DNA from: Gonapodya sp. JEL0774 | Taxonomy: Eukaryota; Monoblepharomycota; Monoblepharidomycetes; Monoblepharidales; Gonapodyaceae | DNA: 63,510 nucleotides | Direction: 5' to 3' | Assembly: GCA_027604505.1 (NCBI GenBank) | Contig: JADIIX010000133.1 | Coordinates: forward strand, 1-63,510 | Shown here: positions 32,617 to 45,600 of the stretch, piece by piece | Numbering within the stretch: position 1 is the first letter of the stretch | Layout of the letters: each line of letters opens with the position of its first letter | Translations under genes and position numbers: made by a program | The notes under the pieces: generated by a model | Seen by the model: the letters and a program-made list of their open reading frames with translations, nothing else | What the model was told of the DNA's origin: nothing | Database searches by the model: none

Positions 32617-35600
32617 ATGGCGACGCCTTTGCGTGGAGCGACAAATCATGGCGCAGGCCGCGCAAAGCCGTCGCAGATCCCACGCCCGGCGTTTGGAATC
32701 AGTTCGATTCCCCGGCGACGGCCGGAAGGGAGCGCCGTCAAGGCAACGGCAAAGGTGGCGGAGAGGGTACCAGTGGCGGCATCAGTGGCAGTGACTGCAC
32801 CGGAAACCCTTGTATCTCGGACGTCGTCAGTGTCGATTCCACCCTTAGTTGCAGGACCGCACAGGTTCTCGCTCGCAATTTCCGTGCCCATGATTCGGTG
32901 GACAAGGACCGTACCAACACCCCCCGATGTCCAAGTGTGTATGGAATGGTGGGGAGACCCTACACGGACAAGAACCGATTTCACCCCCACAGTGGTGGCG
33001 GGGAGAGGCAAAGGGGGAGTGGAGACTAAGGTGAGCCGACTTCGACCCTGTTTTCTGTTTTTTTCAAGCATTTCAAAGGTACTTCAGAGTGCTCCAAAGA
33101 TGTCAGAAGGAGATCCGAGGAATTGGGAGTCGAACCCGCTGTGTATGCCATTTTCTCATTGGCACTTCTTTTTCGCCCACTCCCAGGCAACATCGCCAAC
33201 TCGCCCCCTGGCAGGTCCCGCCCTCCCACTCCCGCCTTCAACGCTCTTTCCGGTTCTCTCCGGCCGACCCCAACTCCTCTCCTACCTCCGTGATATGGCT
33301 GGAATACCGTTCTCCCTCATTTCACTCCGTGACTCGACTGCTCTAGGCTTCGCCAGACTGCCTCCAGACCTCCTAGCACATGTACACACGCAGACTGTGG
33401 ACGTGTGGATTCCGGTGTGGGCCGAGCGAATAGTAACTGATGATGTTGGTGGTGTTCTTGGTGGTAGTCTTGAAAAAGACGGCTTCGTCGCCGGCAGTGC
33501 AAGTAACCCACCACCCCGTGCCAAACCTGCTCGTGAACGGGTCGCTGAAATTCGCGTCGTCTTGAGACTTGAGGCCGTGGCTGGAGCGCCGACAGGAAGA
33601 GGTGATACTCCTGCCATGATGGCCAGCTCGATTGGGCATATCATAGGCAGTGAGGTAGTTGTGCCTGTGAGTGTTTATCGGTAGAAGTGATCTTACGGGA
33701 TGGGTATGGAACGAGGTTAAGTATTTGTAGCAGCTTGAAATTTGAGTTGCATCTGCGAGCGATTAAATCGTACAGGGATCGGAAATTGTGTGCTCAGGTG
33801 TGGCTGACAGAATCAAGAATGGTGTACAGGAGAAACTTTCATGGGCCGTGACAGGTCTTTCGTCTAAATTCGATCTCTCAATGGCTCGAGTAGAGCGCGT
33901 AATAACTCACTCTCCTTTACCCCGCTCACTCTCCTCCGCTCTCAATACAGCCCCCCAATCCCCAGCCCATCCCTGCCCCACCTCCTTCAATCTCCCTCCC
34001 GTTCGCTCCTTCGCTCTCTCAACCAATCGAGGCAACTGCTTTCACCGGGCCACCGGCTGCGCTCATCTCATCAATAGTGGACAAGGCTAGAAAAATAAAG
34101 AATGAATATGGGAGTGGGTCGATTGGTTCGGGGTCAACTGCAAGGCACGGGGGGATGGCCGGAGAGAGTGCTTCCCGAAGCAATGGCTCTGTTTCGTCGG
34201 CGTTCCGTGACGACAGTGACGGAAATGAAACGATCCAAGTTGGAATCCAGAAACGGAAATCTGCTAAACAGAGCTCGCGTGCCCGCCCTCGCTGGCGAAT
34301 TCAACCAGCACATGCAGAGTCTTCCCCGTCGCCCTCTCCTGCATCCTCCCGCTCAGGCTCCCCAAAATCACGCTCCGTCACCCCCCCTTCGCCCCAATCT
34401 GCCACGACCGACGACCTCTCCGCGGCTCTCGCTGATTCGGACGTGGTCAGTGAAGAAGACGGGGTGCTGGCGGAGATTGTTAATCGCCGGGGTTGGTCTG
34501 CTGGGGTGGAAGATAAACCGCAGGAAACAGCAGCACCAACTGTGATGGGGAGCCCAGCCCGGCAATCAACGGCACTTGTAGCGGCGCCACCGCCCCATCT
34601 CCCCGCCCCAACATCGCTCCGCATTACTCTAAGGACCGTATCACTCTTACCCCGACACCTCCCTCCTTCCTCACTCGGTCCCGCAACCCTGCTCGTTGAG
34701 CACCGCCCTTCCTGGTCCCGACTTCCCACTGCCCGGTTTGCTGCGACGTTAAACTCTTCTCGTGCACCTAGAGTAGCCTCGGGGGGAGGTGGCACCGTTG
34801 ACGTAGAATTGGAGGGTGGGACTGCGGTGTGGGACATGCCCAAAATGGGAACCACAGGTGCGAAAGGTACAGTGGAAGTGAGAGTTGTTTGTGCGGTCGG
34901 AAGACCGAGGAAAATAATTTGGGAAGGTGTCGGGGAGGTAGATATTGGGGTTGGAAAGTGGGTTGGTCGGGCGGCGATGTGGGCGGCAGCGGTGGGGGTG
35001 GGTGCGAGAGGACTGGTGAATCCCGTTGGACGCAGGGGAAAGCATGTGGCGGATGTATTGGTGGAGATTGAGGGAGTGAGCGAGCCTGCTAGGGCGACAG
35101 TCAGCTCCGGCAAAGCCCTGCAACAGGAAATTCGTGATCGAGACCACTGTGATGCTGCGCCGCCTCTTGGTTCTCCCCGATCCTTGCTGCTTGTTCCGCC
35201 CACGCCACCTGCCGTAGCGCCGCCAACTTCTATCGTCACTGCGCGATACCTGCTCCTCTCTATCTCGCGTGCCCGTTCCTTGTCTCTTCCCCCACCACCT
35301 TTTCCCGCTATGCTTCGTCTCCGCGTTCGCCTCTTCCCACACCTACCACCCCTCGAAACACCCCCAATTCCATATACCCGCGACTCGGACTTTGCATGGC
35401 GGTATCTCGCACCTGTGCAGAGTGAGGGCGCTGTCGCCGAGTTGTGGGTGGACGAACAAGAAGAGCTTCATGGTGATGCTGCATCGAGCACGATGACAGG
35501 CCAACGGCTGTTGGGGCTCATCAGGCCGCCGGTGAAAGCTGTGGCCGAGGCAGCGAAGGCTGAGGGTGCTGATGGGGTGGTGGCGGTACCAGGAGGGACT

Positions 35601-38600
35601 TATCCTGTAGTAGATCCTCTTACTGGAACGAGTAGGGGCTGGGTGGAGTGCGGGGTGTGGGTGGGCGGATGGGGGGCGGTCAGGGGAGTAATGAAGGAGA
35701 TGGGGTGGGGGGAGGATGAAAGTAGAGGGGAGGCGGAGAGGGAGGAGAGGGAAGAGAAACACGAGAGAAAGGGTGGACAGCCGAAGGTTGAACCGGGATC
35801 GGTTGGAAGAGCTGCAGGGTCAAATGGGGCAGAGGTTATTCGTGCGACCGAGCAAATGGAACCGGTGGACATCAAGGTCCGTGTAACGATTCATCGCGCT
35901 GCAGGATTGAGAGGTCTCCTTGACGCCTCCATCGAGCGCGCGCGGGTGGAGTGGGAAATCGAAGATCAGGACACGGACGGTAACCAACTCGCGCATCTCG
36001 ATTTCGCCAGAGAGGTAGGAGTAAATGGGTATGCGGACGTGGAGGTCGAGATGACAGAGGAAGATGGAAAAAGAATGAAGTTTGTCCTATTGCCGGAGGA
36101 TGGAGAACGAGGAGCTCCGAGCATCGGACAAGATGAAGGGGATGAAGAGGAAGAACCTTCAACGATGTCTTTGACACCGATACGAGCGAGAACATTCTGT
36201 CCCGTCTTTGAGCATGTTGTTGCGTTTGGTGTGCGGGTCCCCCGTGTGGAGGTTGCCCACGTTTTAAACTCCGCTCGCATCGTACTCCACCTTTGGCACC
36301 GCGTACCAAGGAACATCGACGAGAGAGGTGATGTTCACCTTGGGAAATGCGAGGTGCCGTTGCGGAGTGCATTGGAAACACACTCAGGGTGGAGAGAACG
36401 GTGGGTTCCTGTGGAAGCGGAGGAAAGTTCGCACTCGAAAGGAATGGTTATGGTCAGCGTCGAGGCCTTGGAGGAGATGCAACGCTTTGCTGGGCCCGCG
36501 ACAGCGCCTGGTTGGCAGGAGAATTTTGAAGGAAGTGGTGTCAACAAGATCAGGATGGAAGTGAATATTGAGACTGCGTGGTTGTCCGTGACAACAAAAG
36601 ACAACGATGAGGAAATTGAAAATCTAGACGACGTTGGTGTTGCAGGACTGACGCACTCTGTCTTTGCAAGATGGAGAAATCCCGATAGGTCTGGGTGGGA
36701 AACGTCCGCTTTAGTCGATATCACTACTCCCCCAACCTCCGATGAAGACAACCAGTCCCATTTGCTAAAGGCGGATATTCGGTTCTTGAGAATAGTTGAA
36801 ATGCCCCTCTCAGACACAATTATCAAGCGACTTGTCAATGATCCATTACCGATTGAGATCTGGAGGACAACGACAACCATGACTGGTCGGAACACTCGAA
36901 CTGTGAGCTTCGGCGATACAACCGGACGACAGAGTTTAGGGAAGCGCATTGGAACAGCTTATGTGGACCTCACAGGGGCATTAACGGAGCTATTCGGTGG
37001 AGCTTCCGCGAACGGTGGGCCAGCACCTGTCAACGGATCGCCAAAGGGGCGTCCACACAGTACTACCCCAGTCACAGTACGGGCCTCATTTATACTTGTT
37101 GATCCAGACGCAGAAGTGCTGTTGGGTGAACGCGTAACTGTGAGAGTGACCATGCTGGTCGTGGACGATCCTACGAGGGACCGAAACAAAGCATCCGCGG
37201 GCGCTGCAGCATTCACAAACTTGACTCCCAATACGGGTGAGTTGGTTCAAATTGTTAGTAAGTGCTGGAATGTTCACAGGCCACATTTTCAGATTCCGTA
37301 CAATCCTCACGTCGGAGCGAAGTGATTGAGAGAATTGCTGGCACAAAAGCAACCTCAAGGTCGCCTCACCCTGCCCTCTCCACTCCCCCCCGAGATCTCG
37401 GACATTCTCCACCATTGGATGTGGGTTCTCCTAATTTGACATCCCCAATCGAAATGCAATCGCCGGCATTACCTTCAATGTTCTTCGACTCCATGACGCA
37501 AGTTACGGTTCCTATTACTATCGCAGTAGAACGAGCTCTACGACTCAGTCGTCTCCATAACTATTCAGAGGAACCCGAGAATCCTTTCCTCTCGGGGATG
37601 AACCAACGGCAAGGGCATGGCCATCCGAATGCTTACATTACGTTTGATTGGGAAGATGGAACAGGAAAAGTAGCCAAATACCGCTCGGAAATAGCACACT
37701 CACAAGATTCACCATTTTGGAACTTCCGCAGAACGGTCATGTTGCACGCATCAAAGCGGACAATGCTGGACATTCAAAGTGGGCAGAAAGTACTGAAAGT
37801 TCATGTTTGGAATGCCCAGCGGGTCTGTCACTTCCCGCAGACTTGCAAGGAAGCTAGTCACCATCAGGGTGCGGATAAGGAAATTGGGTGCGCAACTGTC
37901 GATCTGGGGCCACTTGTTCGCGGTATGAAGGAAGTATACGGTTGGTATGACATTCGCGGGCCTGGCGGTGCCAATCATGGGCAAGTACTTGTCAAGATTC
38001 ATCCCTTGGAGAATCTCAACTTGAGTCTCTGGGGACCTGCTGCGAACGACCTGCACCGGCCTTTCGAAACAAATCGAGGAGAAGCCAGGAAGCGTAGTCG
38101 GTCACCGTTGGTGCCCCTTCGAGATTCAGCTCCTTTCTTGATACCTTCTTTTGGTAATATCCCTAACAATCATTCTCGGGTCGCTACACCTCCTCTACCC
38201 ACCCCGCCAACCGCCTTTGTGAACGCATTTTCAGCTGTGCAGAGTGGAGAGCCTGGTCAAATCATTGATACTTGGGTGTGGTCGGGCGATGGGTGGGATC
38301 AGCGCAAAGTGGAAGCCTCCGCTGCCTCCGCGCCTGGAAGCGACCGAGACTCTCTTGCTGTCCGCGATAATTTGCGACGAGCTATGCTGGAGCTAGATGG
38401 TCTACAAACAAAAATGCGGGAGCGGTTGAGTGGTGATATGATATCACGTACTTTCTCCGATGATCTCTCTGCGACTGGTCGAGGTGAGACAGATGAAGAG
38501 TATTTTGATGCGTGAAGCTTCGTCGATCAAGCTTTCTCTAGGTGAAAAGCAGACCCACATTTTGACCTCGAACTGCCAGGAGGACGCCGCCAATAACCCA

Positions 38601-40000
38601 TTCTTGGTCAGCCGGAGTTCAACAAAGCAACGAGCACCTGCGTTCTCAGGACAGTCAGACTCACAATCCCGAACATTACTGTCAGCTCCATTGAACACAA
38701 TCGCGCCTCCCGGGATCGGGATTCACTTGAAGCACGACATCGATTTAATGCACATTCATTCTGAAGTGACACCGTATTCTCTTCCAGCTCCAGACACGCT
38801 AGGAGTACGGGCAGACTCACAACCCATGTTGGAATCACGCTTACGTGAAACAAGGGTGGCGCTGGATAACTCGACTTTTGCATCCGTGGGTGTTGCTCCG
38901 TTTTGTCAGAATTTGAAATCTTGAAAACGATGAACCTCTTATCATTATGTTCACAGGAACGTCCGCTGCGTGGTCCGATCTCCAGCTCTTCGTTGCCCTC
39001 TGCGATACCTGAGCTGGTTTCTTCAGCACTGTTGTCGATGAGGAGCCACAACACTTCTCCGATAGGATTGCGGCTCAATAGTTCTCATCAGGTGACAATC
39101 CCCAGCTCATCACACTCAGAAGACACTCCTATTGTGGCTACGGCCACTATTGAAGGAACGGAAGTGACTCGGGAGGCAGAAAATCCCATCTTGGACCTCG
39201 GAAGTGTGGTGAGCGAATCACCGGTTAGATTGGATTCCGGAGAGGATCACGATCGGGATGTACACGCAATTGCTGAGGGTGATTCACGTGAAGGAGAACG
39301 GCCCAGACCAGAAGCGACTCCAAAAGATCAAGTAGCAAGGCATTCAGACACAGATATGCCGTTGGACGAAGAGGAGGACGCTGCATCCGAAAATAGTGGG
39401 CCGGGCAATCTCTCCGATGCGGATCGTACCGTGGACTTTAATGACGAGCAAGACAGGTTGGAACCGCTTAGTGAATTTGGGGCCAGCGAGAATCTCATAG
39501 CAGACCTTGATGTGAGAGGCCCTATTCTGATCGGAGACGCGAAGCTCAGTGAACCGGTAACGAAATTTGACGGTGTATCTCGTTATGATGGTTTTCGGGG
39601 TGGTGAACGTTCAGGAGGGGAGGGCCCGGATTCCGAATCGGAGTTCGACTCACCTGACTATGAGGATCGAGGAGAGGACGAGGATGATGAAGAGGAAGAT
39701 GAAGACGATCGCCTTTTCCGTGATAGATTACATCGGGTGGCGTTTCAAGTTCGGGAGCTAAGTGAATCTGAAGCCGAGAGCAGCCCAAAATTGAGTTCGG
39801 ACGAAGGTGACATATTGGACCGACGGAGTGCTTGGACGGACACCTCGGGCTTGAAAGACTTTTACGGACTTGGACGGAGTCAAAGCCAGCCTCGACAGAA
39901 TGATGGGGGACCATCGCGAATCGAACCGAAGGACATAACCAGAGAAGAAGCTAATCGGCTTCAACGTATTTTTGCTGGCTCTAGTAGTGAGATTCCTTAA
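32617..40000 (+). CDS. C2CD3: Centriolar C2-domain protein, C2CD3-like
   Basis: Large multi-exon gene of roughly 2,000-2,300 aa, start ATG at 32617 (MATPLRGATN). Exon 1 (32617-33030) carries VQVCMEWWGD and FTPTVV, the C2CD3 N-terminal signature. Exon 2 from 33187 has GRPQLLSYLRDMAGIPFSLI and a first C2-like strand set. The long exon 34077-37250 has further C2-like units (LRITLRTVSLLP, TVEVRVVCAVG, VRVTIHRAAGL, RIVLHLWHR, RASFILVDPDAEV). The exon from about 37290 to 38480 contains the best match: TIAVERALRLSRLHN, NAYITFDWED, VLKVHVWNAQR, GCATVDLGPLVRGM and YGWYDIRGPGG. The tail to 40000 is acidic and Ser-rich. C2CD3 sits at distal centrioles and is needed for appendages and cilium assembly, so its presence implies basal bodies. 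Intron borders at 33650-34077 and 38480-38950 are approximate. Confidence 0.82.
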
Positions 40001-40350
40001 TATCTCAGTGTATTTGTTCAGTTATGTTGTTCAGTTCAATTACTTTATTTATTACTTTATTTAGCCTTGGAGTTTATCGAGCCTTGGGGATGCTGACTGG
40101 GCCATCACTTCATCCTCCCCCTGCTGCTCCCTATCAACTTTCGGCTGTTTCGGGCACTCACAGTCGCACTAATGCATTCGCAAACTTGGGTTCCAGAGTT
40201 TCCCGGATGCGTGAGTGCAAATCCTTGAGTTAGCGTTGGGCTGGAATCTCTATATGCCTTCTCGTGAGATTGGGATCCTGGACTGTCAAGTCGTTTTATC
40301 TTCAGTCGTTTTAGTAATATTTTCATCTAAGCGAATCGCCTCTGCAGCTG
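40001..40350. other. Short spacer downstream of C2CD3 with a possible leader exon
   Basis: A small frame from ATG at 40024 (MLFSSITLFITLFSLG) encodes a hydrophobic leader and could be the first exon of the membrane protein gene that follows. The available GT near 40211 does not join in frame with the AG at 40347, so I leave it unassigned. Confidence 0.35.
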
Positions 40351-41111
40351 ATGAATCTTGCCCTCGCCTGCTCAAACCTCCTGGGCATATTCGTTGTCAC
40401 TGCATCAATCTCTAGACGATGGCGCTTCAAAGCTCTTCTCACCTCACTCTCAATCATCACATCCATAGTATGGCATCTTTCGGAGAGAAATGTCATCAAC
40501 CATGCTATGCCCGGCTTGCTTCCACCCTGGCTTGCAGACAGTATAGAGTTTCCGGCCTTCATTCTGGATAAAGTGCTGGGCCTGGCACTTGTACTGGCAT
40601 TTTTGTGGCAAGGAGAAGCACAGGACGAAGTGTGGAAACTGATCAGGAAAGGAGACTCGCGTTGGAAGCAAATTGTCATAATGACTGTGGGTACATCATC
40701 GTGCAATATCGGTATCACGTCGAATCCCTTGACGCCCACTTAACTTCCGAGCAGTCGGGTCTCACACTGCTTTCTAACTTTGTGGGCCCGCTTCATTTCC
40801 TCTACGTTGTGCTTGGTATACTCCATCACACAGCGTGGTACATTACTTTGTGGATTCTGACTTGGCCTGGCGTCGGCGAACCAGAAAAAATAGTTCGAAA
40901 ACTGGAGCTCGACTTTTTGAATAAGCGAGCGAGAGAGATGGCCATCAATGGGAAAGTACCGCCAGTGTTCACGGACCCATCAAGTGAGATGGACTCATCC
41001 AGTGCAGAGGAAATGAGCTCCACGAAGATTGCTCGCCAAACTGAGAGTGCACGGAATGGAGTTGGGAGCATAGGCATAGGCGGAATCCCCCACAGAAGGA
41101 GAGGAAAATGA
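40351..41111 (+). CDS. Multipass membrane protein, possibly DUF3522/TMEM8-like
   Basis: First exon from ATG 40351 to about 40686, then from about 40752 to 41111; roughly 230 aa. The first part has SNLLGIFVVTASISRRW, then LLTSLSIITSIVWHLSE, then ILDKVLGLALVLAFLW. After the intron come LLSNFVGPLHFLYVVLG and AWYITLWILTWPGV, then a hydrophilic tail ending in GGIPHRRRGK. The spacing of helices and the S-x-x-W-H pair in the second helix resemble the DUF3522 group (TMEM8, myomaker and relatives), but the match is weak by eye. The true start may lie upstream (see the spacer entry). Location in an inner membrane or plasma membrane is inferred from the helices only. Confidence 0.5.
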
Positions 41112-41397
41112 TGATTCCAATACCATTGAGACGAACACACACTCGTGACTGACTGACTGCATGGCATGCCACAGCCGCATGTATTGACTTACAAAGGAGA
41201 TAAAGGAGGAACATTGTTCCCTGTAGAATTTCTATGTACTTAAGTAACTAACCCAGCACAATGGTGCCTCCTGGAGGTACTTCGGCGACAGGAGTCACAC
41301 CTGTGCCATGTGAAACTATGCCGTTGCTTGGCTCAGAGGGAGGGAAACTAAAGGTCGAAGTCATTGACAGTCTTGTGCAATTCATTCTTACATATCT

Positions 41398-42482
41398 TCA
41401 CCTGATTGTTTCGGCTTGAGCAATGTTCACAGAGTCCCTTCCACCCAAAGTTGTGACTGGTTGTGGTAGTAAAGGAGAATAGGCAGTGCCTGTTACACGT
41501 GCAACAACGGCATCAAGCTGTCCAAGGACGCCAAATATAAGAAGCGGAGTGAGGAGAGCGTGTGTGTCTGGTGTTGGTGAAGTGCTTAACAAAGACAACA
41601 ATATAAAACTATGACAGGGCACAGGTGGCTCACACAGAAACCCAACAATGATCCCCGCCAGATTCAGGAAGAAGGAAGTATCTGGGAAGACGACAGCAAC
41701 CGCCAACAACAGCGCCCAGGGGAATATGGCTACGGGGACTGAGAAAGCCCCAAAGATGCTGGACGGAATGGTACTTCAGCTCATATGCACTTTCGGCGGA
41801 ATGCGATAAATTTTCACCTCCTCCTGTCGGCTGTTGGTGACAGAAATGCATCCCGACTCAGTACAATGTTGTTGTTCACAATTACGAGAGCGAACACAAT
41901 GCCATTCAAGCCCATTGAAATGCCATCCTCATCCAAAGCAATGAGATCCAGTACACTGAACACGGCAAGGATGCCGAGGAAAACGATGTTGGACAACACC
42001 CCGAGCAGCCAAATCAGCCAGAAGTGAGAGATCGCTCCTGGTGGCGGTTTCCCTGAAAGTAAATCCGAGCTCGCCCCTCGTCGTCGTTGCTCCACCGCCC
42101 CAGAGAGCGGAAAGAAGGCACTTTGATAGAGAAAGAAGTGTATGAAGCCGGAATGAATAAAGGGCGATGTAAAGATTCCTGAAGTTCGGGTAAGGCAGTT
42201 GACAAGAGACGCAGGATTTCAGTATATAATTCTCTAAATCCACTCACTGATGACAGCGCTCAGTGTGTGCTCCTGCCAGAAGTGCGCTCCATATTGAAGG
42301 GACAAATCCTCCAACAAGTTATCATTCACTGTCATCCCTACATACACAACGTTCGAAATGGCCACTACGAGAACCGTGCCCGGGATTGCTAACGCGCTGT
42401 TGGAAATCAAGCGCGTAAAGCGGCTCGCAAAAATGGACGCCGTTGATGGTCTACTTTGCGAGGATCTGATCGCTACCGGCAT
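41398..42482 (-). CDS. Rhomboid-fold pseudoprotease, UBAC2/Dsc2-like
   Basis: Exons 42482-42248, 42178-41842 and 41758-41398, 310 aa. The N-terminal helix (AIPGTVLVVAISNVVYVG) leads to TSPFIHSGFIHFFLYQSAF, the rhomboid PFxHxGxxH block, followed by helices WLIWLLGVLSNIVFLGIL, GLNGIVFALVIV, FPWALLLAVAVVFP and SFFLNLAGIIVGFL. In active rhomboids the serine lies in GxSG and the histidine in the last helix; here these positions read GLNG and FLNLAG, so both catalytic residues are Asn. This marks an inactive member, like UBAC2, derlins or the Dsc2 subunit, which work in ER quality control. A UBA domain is not visible in the C-terminal part. ER membrane location is inferred. Confidence 0.78.
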
Positions 42483-42685
42483 TGCATCAAGCGATCCAAG
42501 AAAGTCAAGGAGACTCGAAACGGGAGGTTTTAGATTGCGAAATGCCGGTAATCAGCAATTCGTACTTTCTGGGAATTGGCCAGCTTGTCACAGAGTGTGA
42601 CTGGCACAAACCGCAGTCACCAATTCTCGATGATCCAAGTCGGGATGATTTGCATTGATTAAATTGCTATATATATATCAGATCC

Positions 42686-45600
42686 TCACGACAACTCAAA
42701 CCCGGCACCGCTGTTAATCGCGTATCGCAATTTCCTATCACAGCAGATCACATAGGGAACGTCGGTCAATGCAAATCGATGGTGAAGACGAATAAAACAA
42801 CCTTCCACTCACGTCCGCAAAGCGTTCTCATCCTTATAAGCTGGAAGCTTCAGCAAATTGACACAAGTAGACGCCGTTGCTGCACGGTTATTCAATTCGG
42901 GAATACCCTCAAGAACCTGATGGTAACAACCAAAGACCTTCCCGCTGTACACTCACGCAATCTGCTCTCATCTTCGCCTCCTGTCCTAATGCTGAATTTT
43001 GGATTTAGCTCCCTGAAGCCTAGTAGTGGAGGCCTGCTGCAACTGGTGACAAACCGCACAAGGAGTCTCTGTTCCTCAGGCGTGAAGTCGCGCTCGACGA
43101 TCTTCCAGAAATTTGCCACAGTTGGATGCGACTCGTCAAATCCACCAGCATACACTACGTTGCGTCGCAAATCGACGAGGTCAATATCCGGTGAGCTGGA
43201 ACCAGATAATAGCATTTGAAGCTCCTTCTGATTGAACATCCGAAGCCAGCGAGGATTCACAATATCCTTGAGACCAGCGAAGAACGCAGCAGACTGTTTT
43301 GCAATTTGAGTATTGAGCTTGTAGCTAGCCACCAGGTATATGTATTGAATACGGTTCTCGTTGGTCACCGGGATCTGAGAACCGTTCTTGATAAGGTCTA
43401 CATTGCGAGTCTGGCCAAACTCTGAGCAAAAATCCATATCATGGACGAGATCATAGACAAATGTAAGGACATGCAAAACGAACCTTGTTCAGAAACAGTA
43501 AAACTCAGTGAGAGATCTTCAACATTGCCCTGATAGTTCTTGAGAAATATCATGCCATTGTACAGCTCAGGATCCAACGAGGGCAAGTCGTCCACTTTCA
43601 AAGACGGTTAAGCTTACGATCTTACGATCCCACGATTAGTCTCAACTCCACTCACAATAGCTCTGTCTCCCCAGCCACTTGGCCAAGAAAAACTCAGCAA
43701 ACTGAACATCCACGAGAATACCTTCGTACATCGCCTTGCCTACAACTCGTCCCAGAAATTCCAGGTATCGGAGCTGATCTTCGCCGCGAGAATAAGTGCT
43801 TGGGTTTGGATACAGCTTTTGCTCACGAGTCGCTTGGAAAAGACCGTAGTTGACATCAAACGCTTGTTTGGAGAGTCTGAAGAAACCAAACCGCATGAGT
43901 GTTTACAAAGAATACTCATTCTTTGTAAGGTGTTACTTACCTAGTTAAAAACTCTTTAAAGACTCCGCCCCCGTCGATACCGGCTTCTTCCATTCCAAGT
44001 TCATTAACAAATGTTATGCTGATGCGCTTTTTAATTCTCGACCCAAGAGCATGCAAGCCACTGAACCCATCCTCAAACTCTCTGCCTCTGCGCACTGTAC
44101 AGCGCGCGACTACAGCACCATCGGGTCCCCACATTGCTGTTTCGATATCACCGCCTTGCGAAGCTCTATCTCGATATATCGACTGGCGGAAAATAAGAAC
44201 GCGGGTTTCAAAAGGCACAGTAAAAGGTAGTGTTCTCAAAATGGAAACTCGGGGAGAATGGCGATCGCGGCGAAACGTCGACGAAGTTGGTGACTGATTG
44301 GGGCTTGGATTGACTATCCCAGTGGGGTTCAGGCGCTGACTCCAACCAAATCCCATTGGTAGAGGCGGCGAGGAAGAAGTGTTCGTCATGGAGGGTCTAT
44401 CCAGATCTTCCAACTCAGCCTCCGCACTCTCGACGACCGCAGCCTGCACAAAAGCATCCACATCCACTTCTCCCGCCATAATCCAGAACCCCTCACGCGG
44501 TTGCCTCCGTGATTCACCATCCAGTACACCTTCGCTGGGAACAAATGCGCGACGAGAATCCCTTGCATGTAGGAGTTGGACAAGTCGAGTCGTTGCGGCT
44601 CGCAGCTGATGAACTTCCAGTGCCGGGGAAATGCGCGTATTATCGGGAAGTGATGGGGAGGATAAGTTCCACTGAAGAGTGAAGGCAACGTTTCTCAGGA
44701 CGGAGGCCAGAATCACAACCTCGTCTAGACGAAACGGGTTCGATCTGAGTGCAGCGCTCTTGCCTGCGGTCTGCTTTGCTGGTTCAGCCGGCACATTTGC
44801 GGTGTCTCCGAAGAACTCGTCATCCCCCATGGTGAGAAGCATTCGGGCGTACACTTCGCACAGTACAAAGAGCAGCGCGAAGTCCGCTGCAAGATTCGAT
44901 TCAGTGAATACACTCGGAGGAAGGCGCAGTTTCTTCGCGCCTGCTTTTCCAATCTCAGCGCCGACTTTCAACCACATGGGACCGCGAATGACTGCATCGT
45001 AGAATCCACGTAATGGACTTGTCCCCGGCATGAACACCACCGCTGTCAGTACATCTGACTTCCGATGAGGTAGTCGGGTGAGCAATGCGGTTACTAAGTT
45101 CGCCACGGATTGAACGCCTGACTTGGACGATGCGAGCCCACGTATCAGGATGGTGAGAAATGCGCGGTCGCATAAGGCGGACAGTGATTTAACCAATGCG
45201 GGATCTGGACGAACACCGGAATCTAAATCCATGGCGTCAACGGTACTACTGACGATTGCTTTTTCGTCGTCATCTTCGTCATCATCGATGCGACGGGTGG
45301 CAGTAGCTACTAATCCTGACTGAGGCTTTTGCGCGTCAAGAGTTAGTACAGTCACTGGCACAAGGGAGAGGAGACCGTTCACTGATGTGACGAGATCAGA
45401 AAGGAACAATTCTGAGGTCGGCCGATTTGGTGAGGAGAGAACAGCTTTCGCAATTGCAACCAGGTTTCCGAGTATGCACAAGCCGTCAAAGTCTGCATTC
45501 CTCCCCGACGATTTCATCCATATCCTCATATTGGTTTGTGCCAGAAAAGATACTATTCGGCAGGGGAAGGAGCCAGTCGCAAACTCGGGCAAAACTGTCA

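Noticed and set aside
34301..35239. Long minus-strand open frame of 312 codons
   Set aside because: It lies antisense to a C2CD3 exon whose plus frame shows C2-like strands and runs for more than 1,000 codons; the antisense product is Ser/Thr/Pro-rich with no family features.
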